This document shows positions 5,122 to 5,816 of a DNA stretch of 5,816 nucleotides, in pieces (within the stretch, counting starts at the first letter, position 1; every line of letters starts with the position of its first letter). This stretch comes from an uncultured Eubacteriales bacterium (lineage in GTDB: Bacteria; Bacillota; Clostridia; Oscillospirales; Acutalibacteraceae): the NCBI GenBank assembly GCA_900321515.1, contig ONWI01000197.1:1-5816 (forward strand), read 5' to 3'. Below the pieces are notes generated by a model. The model was given only the letters and a program-made list of their open reading frames with translations. It ran no database searches and was not told where the DNA came from. The position numbers and the translations under genes are program-made.

Positions 5122-5816
5122 ATGCTCAACAAGCTTTTGAAAAGCCTGCTGGTCATGTGCTGCACTATTGCATTCAGCATGCTTTTCGGGATAATTTTCT
5201 TCGGGAAGAGCTTCAGCTCTATGCTGCCCGAAAGCCTCACCGGGCTGTTTTATCCCGGACTTGCCATTACTTCCGCGGGGTTTCTGCTCGCGCTGGCTTC
5301 GGCAATCTTCATTTTAAAATATTTCATTTTCTTCACACACACCCGGGTAGTCGATTCTGAGGGCAACACTCTCAGCGACAATAATTCCCTCTTGCTCGGT
5401 TCCGTCAGGGTTCACCCGATTTTCATCACCGCCGGCGGATTACTGCTCAGCATGGTTGTCATCGGTCTGGGCTTCGGCATTATGCTCGACGACGTGACGA
5501 TGTACGCTGTGAGACTCTTTACTATTGCCGCTGTGCTGCTCACCATTGCGGGGACGATATTCCTTTTCTCCGTGATCAGGCACAAAATTCGCCGGAGATT
5601 TGCCTGGATCGCCTCCGGTATTCTCGGTGTTATTGCTCTCGGCATAATACTCGCGGCTATTCCCGCGATCAGCGACCTTTCGGTTAAAGACGGCGAACTT
5701 TCCGCCATTACCGCCACGGTGGTGCAGACCTCCCCTTATACCGGATTCCTCACCGGCCCCGGCAAATCGGTGATACGCATTAAGGGCACCAGCGGCGAAA
5801 TGATTCCCCTCCGGTA
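5122..5816 (+). CDS. Multi-pass membrane protein of unknown function (3' end outside window)
   Basis: An open frame of 231 codons runs off the right edge with no stop. The visible part has five hydrophobic segments (about residues 5-27, 43-70, 98-121, 127-151 and 160-183). A polar loop at 72-96 (TRVVDSEGNTLSDNNS) lies between helices 2 and 3, and a basic cluster RHKIRRRF (153-160) between helices 4 and 5. After helix 5 comes the start of a soluble, beta-rich domain (from about 186: SVKDGELSAITATVVQ, then GKSVIRIKG). The positive-inside rule puts RHKIRRRF in the cytoplasm and this domain outside. The family is not recognised; a membrane anchor with an extracytoplasmic beta domain could be a transport, envelope or sensing protein. 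ATG 5122 has GGGG (5112-5115) 6 nt upstream and AAAGGA (5104-5109) 12 nt upstream; in-frame TTG codons at 5101 and 5110 are less likely starts. A strong promoter and operator-like repeats precede it, divergent from the 246-residue protein gene. Confidence 0.82.
   Translation, partial: MLNKLLKSLLVMCCTIAFSMLFGIIFFGKSFSSMLPESLTGLFYPGLAITSAGFLLALASAIFILKYFIFFTHTRVVDSEGNTLSDNNSLLLGSVRVHPIFITAGGLLLSMVVIGLGFGIMLDDVTMYAVRLFTIAAVLLTIAGTIFLFSVIRHKIRRRFAWIASGILGVIALGIILAAIPAISDLSVKDGELSAITATVVQTSPYTGFLTGPGKSVIRIKGTSGEMIPLR

Noticed and set aside
5412..5717. Minus-strand open frame of 101 codons inside the right-hand membrane protein gene
   Set aside because: It is antisense to a continuous plus-strand frame with clear membrane helices, a promoter and a plausible start; it has no promoter or ribosome binding site evidence of its own.

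Overview
The window looks like chromosome from a moderate-GC Firmicute, most likely a gut-type clostridium of the Ruminococcaceae/Oscillospiraceae kind. This is inferred from the GSI-alpha glutamine synthetase and the PcrA with a C-terminal Tudor-like domain, both close to Bacillus/Clostridium forms. The GGAGG-type ribosome binding sites, the textbook TTGACA/TATAAT promoters and the LytTR + DUF3021 gene pair point the same way. No RNA genes, CRISPR array, insertion sequence or phage genes are visible.

Layout, left to right. (1) Positions 1-582 (+) hold the 3' end of the helicase gene pcrA. A hairpin terminator follows and is shared with the convergent operon. (2) Positions 1582-655 (-) hold a two-gene operon: a LytTR DNA-binding regulator, then a four-helix DUF3021 membrane protein. 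It has a near-perfect promoter and, just upstream, a 13-bp direct repeat spaced 21 bp, the expected design of a self-activating LytTR regulatory system. (3) Positions 3895-1803 (-) hold glnA (glutamine synthetase) followed after 47 bp by purC (SAICAR synthetase), probably one transcript. It starts at a strong promoter, carries a terminator-like hairpin in the glnA leader, and ends at a strong terminator after purC. (4) Positions 4846-4106 (-) hold a 246-aa protein I do not recognise, with its own promoter. (5) A 275-bp AT-rich divergent intergenic region (4847-5121) has back-to-back promoters and two sets of repeats. (6) From 5122 (+) to the window edge runs an incomplete gene for a five-helix membrane protein of unknown function.

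How they fit together: glnA and purC link ammonium assimilation to purine synthesis, a pathway that consumes glutamine in other steps (PurF, PurL). The LytTR/DUF3021 pair is a self-contained membrane-linked regulatory module. The parts least explained by known families are the 246-aa protein, the divergent regulatory region and the multi-helix membrane protein. I see no convincing evidence of a wholly new system; the best leads are regulatory architectures and two uncharacterised proteins.
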